DNA of 64,000 nt, taken from positions 124,001 through 188,000 of the forward strand of contig NZ_JAFHKT010000145.1 in NCBI RefSeq assembly GCF_017052465.1, in the 5' to 3' direction. Below, piece after piece: positions 1 to 10,000 of the stretch; position 1 is the first letter of the stretch, and each line of letters begins with the position of its first letter. Below the pieces are notes generated by a model, which worked only from the letters and a program-made list of their open reading frames with translations, had not been told where the DNA came from and ran no database searches. Source of the DNA: Arthrobacter pascens. Its GTDB lineage: Bacteria > Actinomycetota > Actinomycetes > Actinomycetales > Micrococcaceae. Both the position numbers and the translations under genes were made by a program.

Positions 1-341
1 ACGGAGGCGCAGCGGACCGCCTGGCATTCGGGTCCGGCGCCGGGGGTCGGCGTCTGGCTGGGAGCAGTGGTCTCGTTGGGAGCCGGCGCCTGCGTGGGAG
101 TCGCCGCGCCTGATTGTTCCGCAGCCGGGGGAACCGCAGGCGCGCTGGCCGACGTTCCCGGCGAACCGGCCGGCGCAGCAGGCGAGGCGCTGGCAGTCCC
201 CTGCCCCGGGCCGCCGTCGGATCTGCCCTGGCTGTCGCCCTGACCTGCGATAACGCCGCACGATGCCAGTGCGGCAATGAGTGCCGCCGCCGCAGTGGCC
301 CGGGCGGTGCGGCTGATCACGGTGGTGTGTGAGTTCCCCAT
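1..341 (-). CDS. Putative lipoprotein, N-terminal part (gene runs off the window start)
   Basis: The frame opens at an ATG at 341 and stays open to base 1, so the C-terminal part is missing. The first 30 residues form a lipoprotein signal: a charged start, a hydrophobic Ala/Leu stretch and a lipobox L-A-S-C around residue 29. After the cysteine comes a long low-complexity linker rich in Ala, Pro, Ser, Thr and Gly, of the kind that spaces a domain away from the membrane in actinobacterial lipoproteins. A Cys appears again shortly before the cut, where a folded domain probably begins. No domain is visible, so the function is unknown. It is divergent from the M3 peptidase gene, 83 bp away. Confidence 0.6.
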   Translation of the reverse strand, partial: MGNSHTTVISRTARATAAAALIAALASCGVIAGQGDSQGRSDGGPGQGTASASPAAPAGSPGTSASAPAVPPAAEQSGAATPTQAPAPNETTAPSQTPTPGAGPECQAVRCAS

Positions 342-424
342 GTCCGCAATCCTACGGTGGCCCGCTCTCCAAAAACGCGCCAGGCGTCATTGTGAACTCC
401 GCGCCTGCATGAAAGGGTTGCTTC

Positions 425-2437
425 ATGACCAATCCCCTGCTGAGCCCGAGCGAATTGCCGTTCGGACTGCCTCCCTTCGCGGCCATCGAGGACACCCATT
501 ACGCCGAGGCGGTGGATGCCGGTTTGGCGGAACACCTGGCCGAGATCCAGGACATTGTGGGCAACCCCGATCCGGCTACCTTCGAGAACACCGCGCTGGC
601 CATGGAACGCTCCGGCCGCTTGCTGCAGCGCGCCGCCGCGGCATTCTTCACGGTGGTGTCGGCGGACGCCTCGGACGCGATCCAGGACCTCGAAACCGAA
701 CTCGCGCCGCGCTTCGCCGCCCATCAGGATGCCGTCTACCTTAACCGCGGCCTGTACGAGCGCTTCGCCGCCATCGACACCGCAGGCCTTGATGCCGAGT
801 CCGTCCGGCTTGTCGAGGAATACCTGAAGGAATTCCGGCAGTCCGGGATCCAGCTGGATGATGAAGGGCAGGAAAAGCTCAAGGGGCTGAATGCGGAGTT
901 GTCGCGCCTTGGCACGGAGTTCGGACAGCGCGTCAAGGAGGCCATGAAGAGCGCCGCCCTGCTGCTGGACGATGCCGCGGACCTGGCGGGTCTGCCGGCT
1001 GACGACATCGCCAGCGCCGCGGAAGCCGCCCGTGTGGCTGGCCACGAGGGCAAGTTCCTGCTGACCCTCATCCAGCCCAGCAACCAGCCCGCCCTGGCGG
1101 CGCTGGAGAACCGCGACGTCCGCCGCCGCCTCTACGAGGCATCGATCGCCAGGGGCAGCAGCGGCGGGAGCCTTGACGTGCAGGACCTCGTGAAGTCCAT
1201 GGTCCGGTTGCGCGCCGAGAAAGCCACCCTGTTGGGCTTCAGCAACTTCGCCGAACTCGTGGTGGACCGGCAGACCGCCCCGGACTTCGAGGCGGTCCGG
1301 TCCATGCTCAACCGGCTCGCCCCGGCGGCTGTCCGTAATGCCGACACCGAGGCCACTGCCCTGGCCGAGAGTGCCGGCCACCAGCTTGAGGCCTGGGACT
1401 GGGCGTATTACTCGGCGAAGGTGCGCCGCGACCGCTATGCGGTGGACGAGCAGGCCATCCGGCCCTACTTCGAGCTGGACCGGGTCCTGGTGGACGGGGT
1501 GTTCTTCGCGGCCACGTCGCTGTACGGCATCACGTTCCACGAGCGGCCGGACCTCGCCGGCTACCACGCCGACGTCCGTGTCTGGGAAGTGCGCAATGCG
1601 GACGGCTCCGGGCTGGGACTGTTCCTGGGCGACTACTACACGCGGGAAACAAAACGCGGCGGAGCCTGGATGGATTCCCTGGTTGACCAGTCGGACCTGC
1701 TGGGTGCCAGGCCCGTGGTGATCAACAACCTCAACATCTCCAAACCGCCCGCGGGAGAGCCAACCCTGCTGACCCTGGATGAGGTCCGAACCCTCTTCCA
1801 CGAGTTCGGGCACGCCCTGCACGGGCTTTTCTCCGAAGTCACCTATCCGCGGTTCTCGGGCACCGGCGTGCCCCGCGACTTCGTGGAATACCCCTCGCAG
1901 GTCAACGAAATGTGGATCATGTGGCCGGAGGTCCTGGCAAACTATGCCCGCCACCACGCCACGGGCGAGCCGCTCCCCCAGGACGTTGTGGACCGGCTGA
2001 ACGAGTCACGGCTGTGGGGCGAGGGGTTTGCCACCACCGAATACCTCGGCGCCGCGCTGCTTGACCTGGCCTGGCACGTGCTCGACGCGGGGAGTGTTCC
2101 GCAGGACGCCCTGGAATTCGAGGCCAAGGCCCTGGCCGCCGCGGGGGTTGCGCACACGCTCATCCCGCCGCGGTACCGCACCGGCTACTTCCAGCACATC
2201 TTCGCCGGCGACTACTACGCGGCCGGCTACTACTCCTACATCTGGAGTGAGGTCCTTGACGCGGAGACCGTGGACTGGTTCGTCGAGCACGGCGGACTCA
2301 ACCGGAACAACGGCGACCGCTTCCGCGCAGAGCTCCTCTCCCGGGGCAACAGCCGGGACCCCCTGGAGTCGTTCCGCACCCTCCGGGGACGCGACGCCCA
2401 ACTGGAGCCCCTCCTGAAGCGCCGCGGCCTCGAGTAA
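425..2437 (+). CDS. dcp: M3 family metallopeptidase (peptidyl-dipeptidase Dcp / oligopeptidase A type)
   Basis: A 670-residue cytosolic zinc peptidase that trims short peptides, probably in the last steps of protein and peptide turnover. The M3 signature H-E-F-G-H-A-L-H lies at about residues 459-466 (zinc ligands His459 and His463, catalytic Glu460). The third ligand Glu is in the following helix of the F-V-E-Y-P-S-Q region. The long helical N-terminal half and the length match Dcp/OpdA. No signal peptide is present. The start is an ATG preceded by an AAAGGG motif. A strong hairpin follows the stop, so the gene is probably transcribed alone. Whether it releases dipeptides (Dcp) or acts as an endopeptidase (OpdA) cannot be told from sequence. 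Confidence 0.93.
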   Translation: MTNPLLSPSELPFGLPPFAAIEDTHYAEAVDAGLAEHLAEIQDIVGNPDPATFENTALAMERSGRLLQRAAAAFFTVVSADASDAIQDLETELAPRFAAHQDAVYLNRGLYERFAAIDTAGLDAESVRLVEEYLKEFRQSGIQLDDEGQEKLKGLNAELSRLGTEFGQRVKEAMKSAALLLDDAADLAGLPADDIASAAEAARVAGHEGKFLLTLIQPSNQPALAALENRDVRRRLYEASIARGSSGGSLDVQDLVKSMVRLRAEKATLLGFSNFAELVVDRQTAPDFEAVRSMLNRLAPAAVRNADTEATALAESAGHQLEAWDWAYYSAKVRRDRYAVDEQAIRPYFELDRVLVDGVFFAATSLYGITFHERPDLAGYHADVRVWEVRNADGSGLGLFLGDYYTRETKRGGAWMDSLVDQSDLLGARPVVINNLNISKPPAGEPTLLTLDEVRTLFHEFGHALHGLFSEVTYPRFSGTGVPRDFVEYPSQVNEMWIMWPEVLANYARHHATGEPLPQDVVDRLNESRLWGEGFATTEYLGAALLDLAWHVLDAGSVPQDALEFEAKALAAAGVAHTLIPPRYRTGYFQHIFAGDYYAAGYYSYIWSEVLDAETVDWFVEHGGLNRNNGDRFRAELLSRGNSRDPLESFRTLRGRDAQLEPLLKRRGLE

Positions 2438-2461
2438 CGCACCACCCCCTTGCAAAAGGAA

Positions 2462-2510
2462 CGACGGCGGCGAGTCACCCAGCAAAGGTGACTCGCCGCC
2501 GTCGCGGTTT
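2462..2510 (+). terminator. Intrinsic-terminator-like hairpin after the M3 peptidase
   Basis: The arms at 2462-2479 and 2487-2504 pair perfectly over 18 bp around a 7-nt loop. They are followed by CGGTTTGTTG, a short T-rich stretch in the + direction. It lies 25 bp after the peptidase stop, and pdxS converges from the other side, so it may serve both transcripts. Confidence 0.8.
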
Positions 2511-2642
2511 GTTGCTCGGAGGCAGGTACTGGTCCGGCAGCTTGCGTAAAAGGGGCCCTGCGTTCCCGCTCGCCGCGCAGCGGCTATAGCGGGACGTGGG
2601 GAATAGCAAGCAGAGGATCAGGACCTGCCGTACGGCAGAGAA

Positions 2643-3569
2643 CTACCAGCCGCGTTCCGCGAGGCGGTGCGGCTGCGGGATCTCGTCGACGTTGATGCCC
2701 ACCATGGCTTCGCCCAGGCCGCGGGAGGCCTTGGCAATCACGTCCGGGTCGTCGAAGAAGGTGGTGGCCTTCACGACGGCGGCGGCGCGCTGCGCCGGGT
2801 TGCCGGACTTGAAGATGCCCGAGCCGACGAACACGCCGTCGGCGCCGAGCTGCATCATCATGGCGGCGTCGGCCGGGGTGGCGATGCCGCCGGCGGTGAA
2901 CAGCACCACCGGGAGCTTGCCGGTGGCGGCAACTTCCTTGACCAGTTCGTACGGTGCCTGCAGCTCCTTGGCCGCGACGTACAGCTCGTCCTCGGGCAGG
3001 GCGGCGAGCTTGAGGATTTCGGCGCGGATCTGGCGCATGTGCGTGGTGGCGTTGGAGACGTCTCCGGTGCCGGCCTCGCCCTTGGAGCGGATCATCGCCG
3101 CGCCCTCGTTGATGCGGCGCAGTGCCTCACCGAGGTTCGTGGCACCACAGACGAAGGGAACGGTGAAGTTCCACTTGTCGATGTGGTTGGTGTAGTCGGC
3201 CGGGGTCAGGACCTCGGACTCATCGATGTAGTCCACGCCGAGGGACTGCAGGACCTGCGCCTCGACGAAGTGGCCGATCCGGGCCTTGGCCATGACCGGC
3301 ACCGAGACGGCGTCGATGATCTTGTCGATCATGTCCGGATCGGACATGCGGGACACGCCGCCCTGGGCGCGGATGTCGGCCGGGACGCGCTCAAGGGCCA
3401 TCACGGCAACGGCACCGGCATCTTCGGCGATGCGGGCCTGTTCGACGTTGACGACGTCCATGATGACGCCGCCTTTGAGCATCTCTGCCATGCCGCGCTT
3501 GACGCGGTTGCTGCCCGTGACGCTGTTGGCGGACGAGCCGGCTTCGCTGCTTACATCAGGTGTAGACAC
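2643..3569 (-). CDS. pdxS: Pyridoxal 5'-phosphate synthase, lyase subunit PdxS
   Basis: PdxS condenses ribose 5-phosphate, glyceraldehyde 3-phosphate and ammonia (delivered by the glutaminase PdxT) into pyridoxal phosphate. The protein is a TIM barrel and matches the family throughout: M-K-G-G-V-I-M-D-V near the N terminus with the substrate Asp, the catalytic lysine in V-M-A-K-A-R-I-G-H, and the second Lys in R-S-K-G-E-A-G-T-G. The open frame extends upstream, but the GTG at 3569 (V-S-T-P-D-V) has an AGGGG box 5-6 nt before it and gives 308 residues, close to the usual 290-300. The partner pdxT is not next to it; the neighbour upstream is pgsA. A small inverted repeat (3627-3642) sits in the leader region. 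Confidence 0.95.
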   Translation of the reverse strand: MSTPDVSSEAGSSANSVTGSNRVKRGMAEMLKGGVIMDVVNVEQARIAEDAGAVAVMALERVPADIRAQGGVSRMSDPDMIDKIIDAVSVPVMAKARIGHFVEAQVLQSLGVDYIDESEVLTPADYTNHIDKWNFTVPFVCGATNLGEALRRINEGAAMIRSKGEAGTGDVSNATTHMRQIRAEILKLAALPEDELYVAAKELQAPYELVKEVAATGKLPVVLFTAGGIATPADAAMMMQLGADGVFVGSGIFKSGNPAQRAAAVVKATTFFDDPDVIAKASRGLGEAMVGINVDEIPQPHRLAERGW

Positions 3570-3720
3570 AAAAACCCCTATGGGTAGATAGATGTTGCTG
3601 GATCCGGTCTCTCGTCCCGGTGCAGACGGCATGTAAATGCCGTACTTCGCACACACCGGATTCCCGGATCCATTGACCAGGTAATCCCAATACTAGTCCC
3701 ACGGCGGCGGCGGGGCTTAA

Positions 3721-4341
3721 TCAGGACTGCGGGGTGTCCTGGGAGGCCTGGCGGCGGACCGTCAGCACGCGCTGTACCACCGTGATGAGGCTTGCAATCG
3801 CAAGCAGCACCAGGGTCACGAACAGCACGATGCTGGGCAGCCCCAGCCCGGTGAAGCCGGTGACGACGAGCACAGAGACAAGGCGCTCGGCGCGTTCGGC
3901 GATCCCCACATTCGCCTGGAACCCCAGGGACTCCGCCTTGGCCCTGACATAGGACACCACCATGCCCAGGACAAGGCAGACGACGGCGGCAATGGCTATC
4001 GCTGTGTCCGCGCCGCCGGTGAAAAACCAGATGGCGAGGCCTGCGAACAATGCGCCGTCGGCCACCCGGTCCAGGGTGGAGTCCAGGAAGTTGCCCCAGG
4101 CGCCGCCGCGGTCCTGCATCCGCGCCATGATGCCGTCAATGACGTCGGAGAAGATGAAGGCCGTGATGAAGATGGTTCCCCACCAGAGCTGCCCCAGCGG
4201 GTAGAACACCAGGGCGCCGATCACCACGCCCACGGTGCCGACGATGGTGATGGCGTCCGGCGAGACACCGACCTTGAGCAGCCAGCGGGCGAGCGGAGAG
4301 AACAGCGCGGTGAAGAAACCGCGGGCATGCCTATTCAGCAT
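3721..4341 (-). CDS. pgsA: CDP-alcohol phosphatidyltransferase (phosphatidylinositol phosphate synthase type)
   Basis: An integral membrane enzyme that transfers a phosphatidyl group from CDP-diacylglycerol to an alcohol, in actinobacteria inositol 1-phosphate. This is the first step towards phosphatidylinositol and its mannosides. The family signature D-x2-D-G-x2-A-R-x8-G-x3-D-x3-D is complete (D-V-I-D-G-I-M-A-R ... G-N-F-L-D-S-T-L-D), and about six membrane helices follow. The chosen ATG at 4341 overlaps the end of the HIT gene by 11 bp; the longer open frame upstream is only out-of-frame HIT coding sequence. The order thrS-HIT-pgsA is the same as in mycobacteria (Rv2614c-Rv2612c), but the acyltransferase and pimA that follow there are absent here. 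Confidence 0.9.
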   Translation of the reverse strand: MLNRHARGFFTALFSPLARWLLKVGVSPDAITIVGTVGVVIGALVFYPLGQLWWGTIFITAFIFSDVIDGIMARMQDRGGAWGNFLDSTLDRVADGALFAGLAIWFFTGGADTAIAIAAVVCLVLGMVVSYVRAKAESLGFQANVGIAERAERLVSVLVVTGFTGLGLPSIVLFVTLVLLAIASLITVVQRVLTVRRQASQDTPQS

Positions 4342-4918
4342 GCGTCTCCCCGGGCCATGCCTCGGCAACCTGCTGGCGCACCTCATCGAGGGTCTGCGTG
4401 ATCGCCTTGGTCTGGGCGATGATGGGGAAGAAGTTCCCGTCCCCGCCCCACCGCGGAACGATGTGCTGATGCAGGTGTCCGGCAATCCCGGCCCCGCCCA
4501 CCACGCCCTGGTTCATGCCCAGGTTGAATCCGCCCGGGTTTGCCACCTTCCGCAGAACGCGCATGGCGGTCTGCGTAAGGTCGGCGAATTCGGCGGTCTC
4601 TTCGACGGTCAGGTCCGTGTAGTCAGGGACGTGCCGGTACGGGCACACGAGCAGGTGGCCGGGGTTGTAGGGAAACAGGTTCAGCACCACGTAGCTGGTG
4701 CGGCCGCGGTACACGATCAGGGATTCCTCATCGGTACGGGCCGGAGCGACGCAGAAGGGGCAGTCGTCCTGGTTCTTGTACTGGTGCTGCCCGCCCTTGA
4801 TGTACGCCATGCGGTGCGGAGTCCACAGGCGCTGGAAAGCGTCCGGAACGCCGGCGAGGCCAAAGTCGTCCGTCACCTCGGCGTCGCCCGGATAGCCTGC
4901 GCCTGTATTCTCCTGCAC
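4331..4918 (-). CDS. HIT family nucleotide hydrolase/phosphorylase (Ap4A phosphorylase-like)
   Basis: A histidine-triad protein of 195 residues. The motif H-L-H-Q-H-I-V at about residues 147-153 carries the nucleophilic histidine that takes the nucleotidyl group. A zinc-site-like C-P-F-C lies near residues 52-55. The closest known counterpart by context and motif is mycobacterial Rv2613c, a diadenosine tetraphosphate phosphorylase, also placed between thrS and pgsA. That fits: aminoacyl-tRNA synthetases such as ThrRS make Ap4A as a side product. The start is GTG with a GAGAGG box. It lies 18 bp after thrS and overlaps pgsA, so the three form an operon. Confidence 0.88.
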   Translation of the reverse strand: MQENTGAGYPGDAEVTDDFGLAGVPDAFQRLWTPHRMAYIKGGQHQYKNQDDCPFCVAPARTDEESLIVYRGRTSYVVLNLFPYNPGHLLVCPYRHVPDYTDLTVEETAEFADLTQTAMRVLRKVANPGGFNLGMNQGVVGGAGIAGHLHQHIVPRWGGDGNFFPIIAQTKAITQTLDEVRQQVAEAWPGETHAE

Positions 4919-4936
4919 GTGTGCCTCTCGTCGTGG

Positions 4937-6946
4937 CTAGCTGGTCCGGTTGCGGACGGCGTCCACGATCCGCTGGACCGCCTCTGCCACCGGCACACCG
5001 TTGTCCTGGCTGCCATCGCGGAAACGGAAGGACACCGCGCCTGCTTCGGCGTCCTCGCCGCCGGCGATCAGCACGAACGGGATCTTGTCCTTGCTGGCCG
5101 TGCGGATCTTCTTCGGGAACCGGTCCGAGGAGATGTCCACCTCCGCGCGGATACCGGCCGCCTTGAGCTGGTCGACGACGTCGAACATGTAGTCGTTGAA
5201 GGTTTCCGCCACGGGGATGCCGACCACCTGGACGGGGGCCAGCCACGCGGGGAAGGCTCCGGCGTAGTGCTCGGTGAGCACGCCCATGAACCGCTCCACG
5301 GAGCCGAACAGGGCGCGGTGAATCATCACCGGGCGCTGGCGGGTGCCGTCCGCCGCCTGGAACTCGAGTTCGAAGCGTTCCGGAAGGTTGAAGTCGAGCT
5401 GGATGGTGGACATCTGCCAGGTGCGGCCCAGCGCGTCCTTGGCCTGGACGGAGATCTTCGGGCCGTAGAACGCGGCTCCCCCGGGATCCGGGATCAGTTC
5501 CAGCCCGGACGCCTCGGCGACCTCGGCCAGGGTGCGGGTGGCTTCCTCCCAGGCGCTGTCCTCGCCCACGAACTTGTCCTCGTTCTTGGTGGACAGCTCC
5601 AGGTAGAAATCGTCCAGGCCGTAGTCCTTGAGGAGGCCCAGGACGAAGTTCAGCGTGCCGGTCAGCTCGTCCTTCATCTGCTCGCGGGTGCAGTAGATGT
5701 GGGCGTCATCCTGGGTCATGCCGCGGACCCGGGTCAGGCCGTGCACCACGCCGGACTTCTCATACCGGTAGACGGAACCGAATTCGAACAGGCGCAGCGG
5801 CAGCTCGCGGTAGGAGCGGCCGCGGGAACGGAAGATGAGGTTGTGCATGGGGCAGTTCATCGGCTTGAGGTAGTAGTCCTGGCCGGGTTTGCGCACGGTG
5901 CCGTCGTCGTTCAGTTCCGCGTCGATGTGCATCGCCGGGAACATGCCTTCCTTGTACCAGTCCAGGTGGCCGGAGACTTCGTAGAGGTGCCCCTTGGTGA
6001 TGTGCGGGGTGTAGACGAACTCGTAGCCGGCGTCCACGTGCCGCTGGCGCGAGTAGTCCTCCATGGCCTTGCGGATGATGCCGCCTTTGGGGTGGAACAC
6101 CGGCAGGCCCGAGCCCAGCTCATCCGGGAAGGAGAAGAGGTCCAGCTCGGCTCCGAGCTTGCGGTGGTCGCGCCGCTCGGCCTCGGCGATGCGCTCCTGG
6201 TAGGCCTTCAGTGCGTCCTTGGTGGGCCAGGCGGTGCCGTAGATGCGCTGCAGCTGCTGGTTGTTCTGGTTGCCCAGCCAGTAGGCGGCCGAGGAACGGG
6301 TCAGGGCGAAGGCGTTGGAGATCAGCTTGGTGTTGGGCAGGTGCGGGCCGCGGCACAGATCGCACCAGACGCTGTCGCCGCTCTTGCGGTCAACGTTGTC
6401 GTAGATGGTGATGTCGCCGGCGCCCACCTCGACGTTGACGCCTTCCCCGGCTTCAGCGGCGTCGTTCTTCTTGCCCAGCAATTCCAGCTTGTAGGGCTCG
6501 TTCTTCATCGCCTCGCGTGCTTCGTCCTCGGACACGACGCGCCGCACGAACTTCTGGTTCTGGTTGACGATCTTAAGCATCATCTTTTCCAGCTGCCGGA
6601 GGTCTTCGGGGGTGAAGGGTTCCGCGACGTCGAAGTCGAAGTAGAAGCCGTCGGTGATGTACGGGCCGATGCCCAGCTTGGCGTCGGGGCGCAGCTGCTG
6701 CACAGCCTGGGCCATCACGTGGGCGGTGGAGTGGCGGAGCACGTTGAGACCGTCCGGGGAGTCGATGGTGACGCCTTCGATCTCGGCACCTTCGGGAAGC
6801 GGCTGGTCAAGGTCCTTCAGCTCGCCGTCAACGCGGGCCACAACGACGTCGCGGCGCTCAAAGAAGAGTTCCGCGCCGGTGGTCCCGGTAGTCACCTTCA
6901 TCTCTTCGCCTTCGACGATGAGGGTGATCTGCTGGGCATCTGACAC
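4937..6946 (-). CDS. thrS: Threonyl-tRNA synthetase
   Basis: A class II aminoacyl-tRNA synthetase of 669 residues that charges tRNA-Thr. In order it shows a TGS domain (1-70), the editing domain with the [10 protein letters not shown] type zinc/editing motif, the catalytic core with class II motif 2 ([13 protein letters not shown]) and motif 3 near the G-S-V-E-R-F segment, and a C-terminal anticodon-binding domain. The start is a GTG with AGGAG six bases before it. It is the first gene of the thrS-HIT-pgsA operon. I looked for a T-box leader upstream and saw none. Confidence 0.97.
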   Translation of the reverse strand: MSDAQQITLIVEGEEMKVTTGTTGAELFFERRDVVVARVDGELKDLDQPLPEGAEIEGVTIDSPDGLNVLRHSTAHVMAQAVQQLRPDAKLGIGPYITDGFYFDFDVAEPFTPEDLRQLEKMMLKIVNQNQKFVRRVVSEDEAREAMKNEPYKLELLGKKNDAAEAGEGVNVEVGAGDITIYDNVDRKSGDSVWCDLCRGPHLPNTKLISNAFALTRSSAAYWLGNQNNQQLQRIYGTAWPTKDALKAYQERIAEAERRDHRKLGAELDLFSFPDELGSGLPVFHPKGGIIRKAMEDYSRQRHVDAGYEFVYTPHITKGHLYEVSGHLDWYKEGMFPAMHIDAELNDDGTVRKPGQDYYLKPMNCPMHNLIFRSRGRSYRELPLRLFEFGSVYRYEKSGVVHGLTRVRGMTQDDAHIYCTREQMKDELTGTLNFVLGLLKDYGLDDFYLELSTKNEDKFVGEDSAWEEATRTLAEVAEASGLELIPDPGGAAFYGPKISVQAKDALGRTWQMSTIQLDFNLPERFELEFQAADGTRQRPVMIHRALFGSVERFMGVLTEHYAGAFPAWLAPVQVVGIPVAETFNDYMFDVVDQLKAAGIRAEVDISSDRFPKKIRTASKDKIPFVLIAGGEDAEAGAVSFRFRDGSQDNGVPVAEAVQRIVDAVRNRTS

Positions 6947-7071
6947 GGGTGTCTCCTATTCAAAGTTAAGGCTTCGTAGCTTGTGGCGTACGGGGACCAC
7001 AGCCAGCCTCGTCAATCGTATCGGTTACGACTGAGGCCAGCCAAAGCGGCCCGCAGGCAGGGCCGGATCGT

Positions 7072-10000
7072 TTAGCCGCCCAGGCCGGTGATGGCCAGGT
7101 TTCTGCCGATCCCGCTCAGCGGCCCGGGAGTCCGGAACTCGGCGGGAACGGAACCGGGCTCCCCGCTCTCCGGTCCGCGCCCGGAGCCGGATTCCTTCCC
7201 CGGGAAGGGCAGCGTCTCTATCCTGCTGAGGTCCCAGGCCATACTGGCGCTAAGGCTGATTCCCCGCGGGCCCGTGCGGCGGGTGGTCCCCCGGATAAGC
7301 AGCAGGCGGGTGCCGAACAGCAGAGGTCCCGCCTTCTCCTGGGCCTCATGGAAGAAGACCGAGTCCACACAACCGGTGCCGTCGTCGATGCTGATGAACA
7401 CCACCCGCCTGCCTCCGCGCATGGGCGGAGTCTGGGTGGCGATGCGGACCCCGGCCACCAGGACTTCGGTGCCGTTCCGCAGTCCGAGGAGCCGGTCCGC
7501 AGTGGTGACGCCCAGCCTGTCCAGCAGCGGACGGTGGCTGGACATCAGGTGCTCGCTGACATCAACAGCCATCAGGTCAAGCTCGGCCCTGACGTTCTCG
7601 ATCATGGTGGGCGGCGGGAGCTCTGCCTTGACGTTCCGCAGTTCCACGTCACCCAGGGGCAGGGCCAGCTGGCCCTCAATGACGTCCGGCCCTTTCCGGT
7701 GTTGGCCGTTCTGCAGGTTCTGCAGATGCTGGACAAGGTCCGCCCGGTTGGCCGCTCCGCCGGATTCCCGGTGCAGTGAGTCGAAGGCGCCCAGCTGGGC
7801 CAGTCTCTTGATGCTCGGTTTCGTCAGCCTGGACCGCGCCCTCAGATCAGCCAGCGAGTCGAATGGCTGTCCTGCCACGATCCGCTTCAGCTCCGCCCCG
7901 GAGAGCCCGAAGATGCCTTTCAAGCTCAGCCTGATGCCGAGTTTTCCCTGGTCCGGCCCCGAAACGACGCGCTCCACCCGGTACTCCGCACCGCTGCGGT
8001 TGATGTCCAGCGGAAGAATGGGGATTCCCAGGCGGCGGGCTTCGGCGACAAGGAGGCGCTTGGGGTACATGCCCGGATCGTGCTCCCACAGCCCGGCGAG
8101 GAAGGCTTCCGGATGATGCGCCTTCAGCCAGGCCGACTGGTAGGTGGGCACGGCAAATGCCGCGCCGTGGGCCTTGCAGAACCCGAAGCTGCCGAAGGCT
8201 TTGAGGGTTCCCCAGACCTTGTCCACTACTTCCGGGGTGTAGTTGTTCTCCCTGGCCTTCCGGCGGAAGAACTCCTCCACCTTCGGCTCAAGCTCCTCGT
8301 TGCCCAGGGCGCGGCGGAATTCATCGGCGCGGGCCAGCCCGCAGCCGGTCATCACGTCGAATGTCTTGAGGATCTGCTCGTGGAACACGGTGACCCCGTG
8401 GGTTTCCTGCAGCACCGGTTTGAGGTCCGGATGGGGATAGACCTCCGGCGCGAAACCATGCCGGTGCTCCAGGAACGGCCGCACCATGTCCGATTTCATG
8501 GGCCCGGGGCGGAACAGGGAGATGTCGATGATGAGGTCATTGAATTCCCTGGGCGCCATCTTGCCCACGAGCTCGCGCTGGCCCGGCGATTCGATCTGGA
8601 AACATCCCAAGGTGTGGGTGCTCCGGATGAGCTCGTAGGTGGGCTCATCGTCCAGCGGCACAGCATTAAGATCGATGCGGCCGTCCTCCCTGATGTAGTC
8701 GGGCCCCTTGCCGTCCGGCCCCACGGGGTGGGCACCCGCAGCCACCACATCAGCCTTGGTGGGATGGATCCGGATGATCTCCCGGACGGCGAAGGCCATG
8801 GCGCTTTGCATCCGGACCCCCAGCACATCCAGTTTGAGCATGCCCATGGGATCCATGTCGTGCTTGTCGAACTGGCTCATGGGCAGCCCCAACCCGCTGG
8901 GCTGCACGGGGGTCCGGTCCAGCAGGGTCGCGTCGCCGAGGATGACGCCGCAGGGGTGCATGGAGATGTGGCGGGGAAGCCTGTCCAGGCGTTCAGTGAG
9001 GTCCACGAGCAAGTCCAGTTGCTGGTTGCCTGAAAAGTCCCGCTGCTCCACCCGGTCAGCAAATTCACGCAGTTCAGGTTTTTCTTCCAGTGCTTCCCTG
9101 AACCTGCGGGCGGAGAACCGCCACAGCTGCTTGGCGATCTCGCCAACATCGCCGTCGTCCATACCCAAAGCCATCCCGGCGTCCCGCACCGCACCGCGTG
9201 CACGGTAGCCGTTCTGCATACTCATGAGCGTCACGCGCTGGGCGCCAAAACGGTCAAAGATCTTCCGGTAAACGTTGTGCCGCTCGGCGCTTTCGACGTC
9301 GATGTCGATATCCGGCAGGGTGGCCCTGTCCCGCGACAGGAAGCGTTCGAAAATAAGGTCGTGCTGCAGCGGGTTCACCTGGCTGATATCGATCAGGTAG
9401 TTCACCAGGCTGGATGCCCCCGAGCCCCTGGCGGCAGCCCGCACCCCCATGTCCAGGATCATCCTTGATACTTCCGCCACCGTCAGAAAATAGGAGGCGA
9501 AGCCGAGGTTGGAGATGATCTTCAATTCGTGATCCAACCGGGTGCGCATGTCAGCCTCTGCCTTCCCGGAAATACCGGGAAACCGGCGCGCCACACCGGC
9601 CTCGCATCTCAAGGCCAGCTCTGCCAGGGGATCCCCTTCGATGCCGATCACAGAGGCTTCCGGCACCACGGGCTGCTTCCAGCCCATGTCCGTGACGGGA
9701 TCCATCCTGCAGCGGTCGGCGAGCGCCTCCGTTTGCGCGAGCAGGACCTGAAGGTCAGCCGCCCCATATCCGGCGGCGTGAATAATTTCCTTTCCCAGCT
9801 GCAGCATCTGATCAGGCGACTTCAGCCATCCCTGCCCGTTGGGCTGGAGCAGCGGCGCGGCGGACAGTTCGGGCAGGGATTTCAAGGTCCGGGCGGAGTC
9901 GAGAACATCGGCCGTGGCGGCACCGTCCTCGGCACAATAACGCACTGCGTTGGTGAGGACCGCCGGGACACTGTATTCCTGGGCGAGCTTGAGCATGCGG

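Noticed and set aside
317..1957. Long open frame on the minus strand opposite the M3 peptidase (546 codons)
   Set aside because: It is a shadow created by G/C third-position bias; the + strand frame has complete M3 motifs and a ribosome binding site.
4235..6943. 902-codon + strand frame opposite thrS and the HIT gene
   Set aside because: Val/Gly/Asp-rich composition typical of antisense frames in high-GC DNA; the minus strand codes well-recognised proteins across the whole length.
6947..7071. T-box leader of thrS
   Set aside because: No T-box sequence and no specifier/antiterminator hairpins seen; actinobacterial thrS is rarely T-box controlled.
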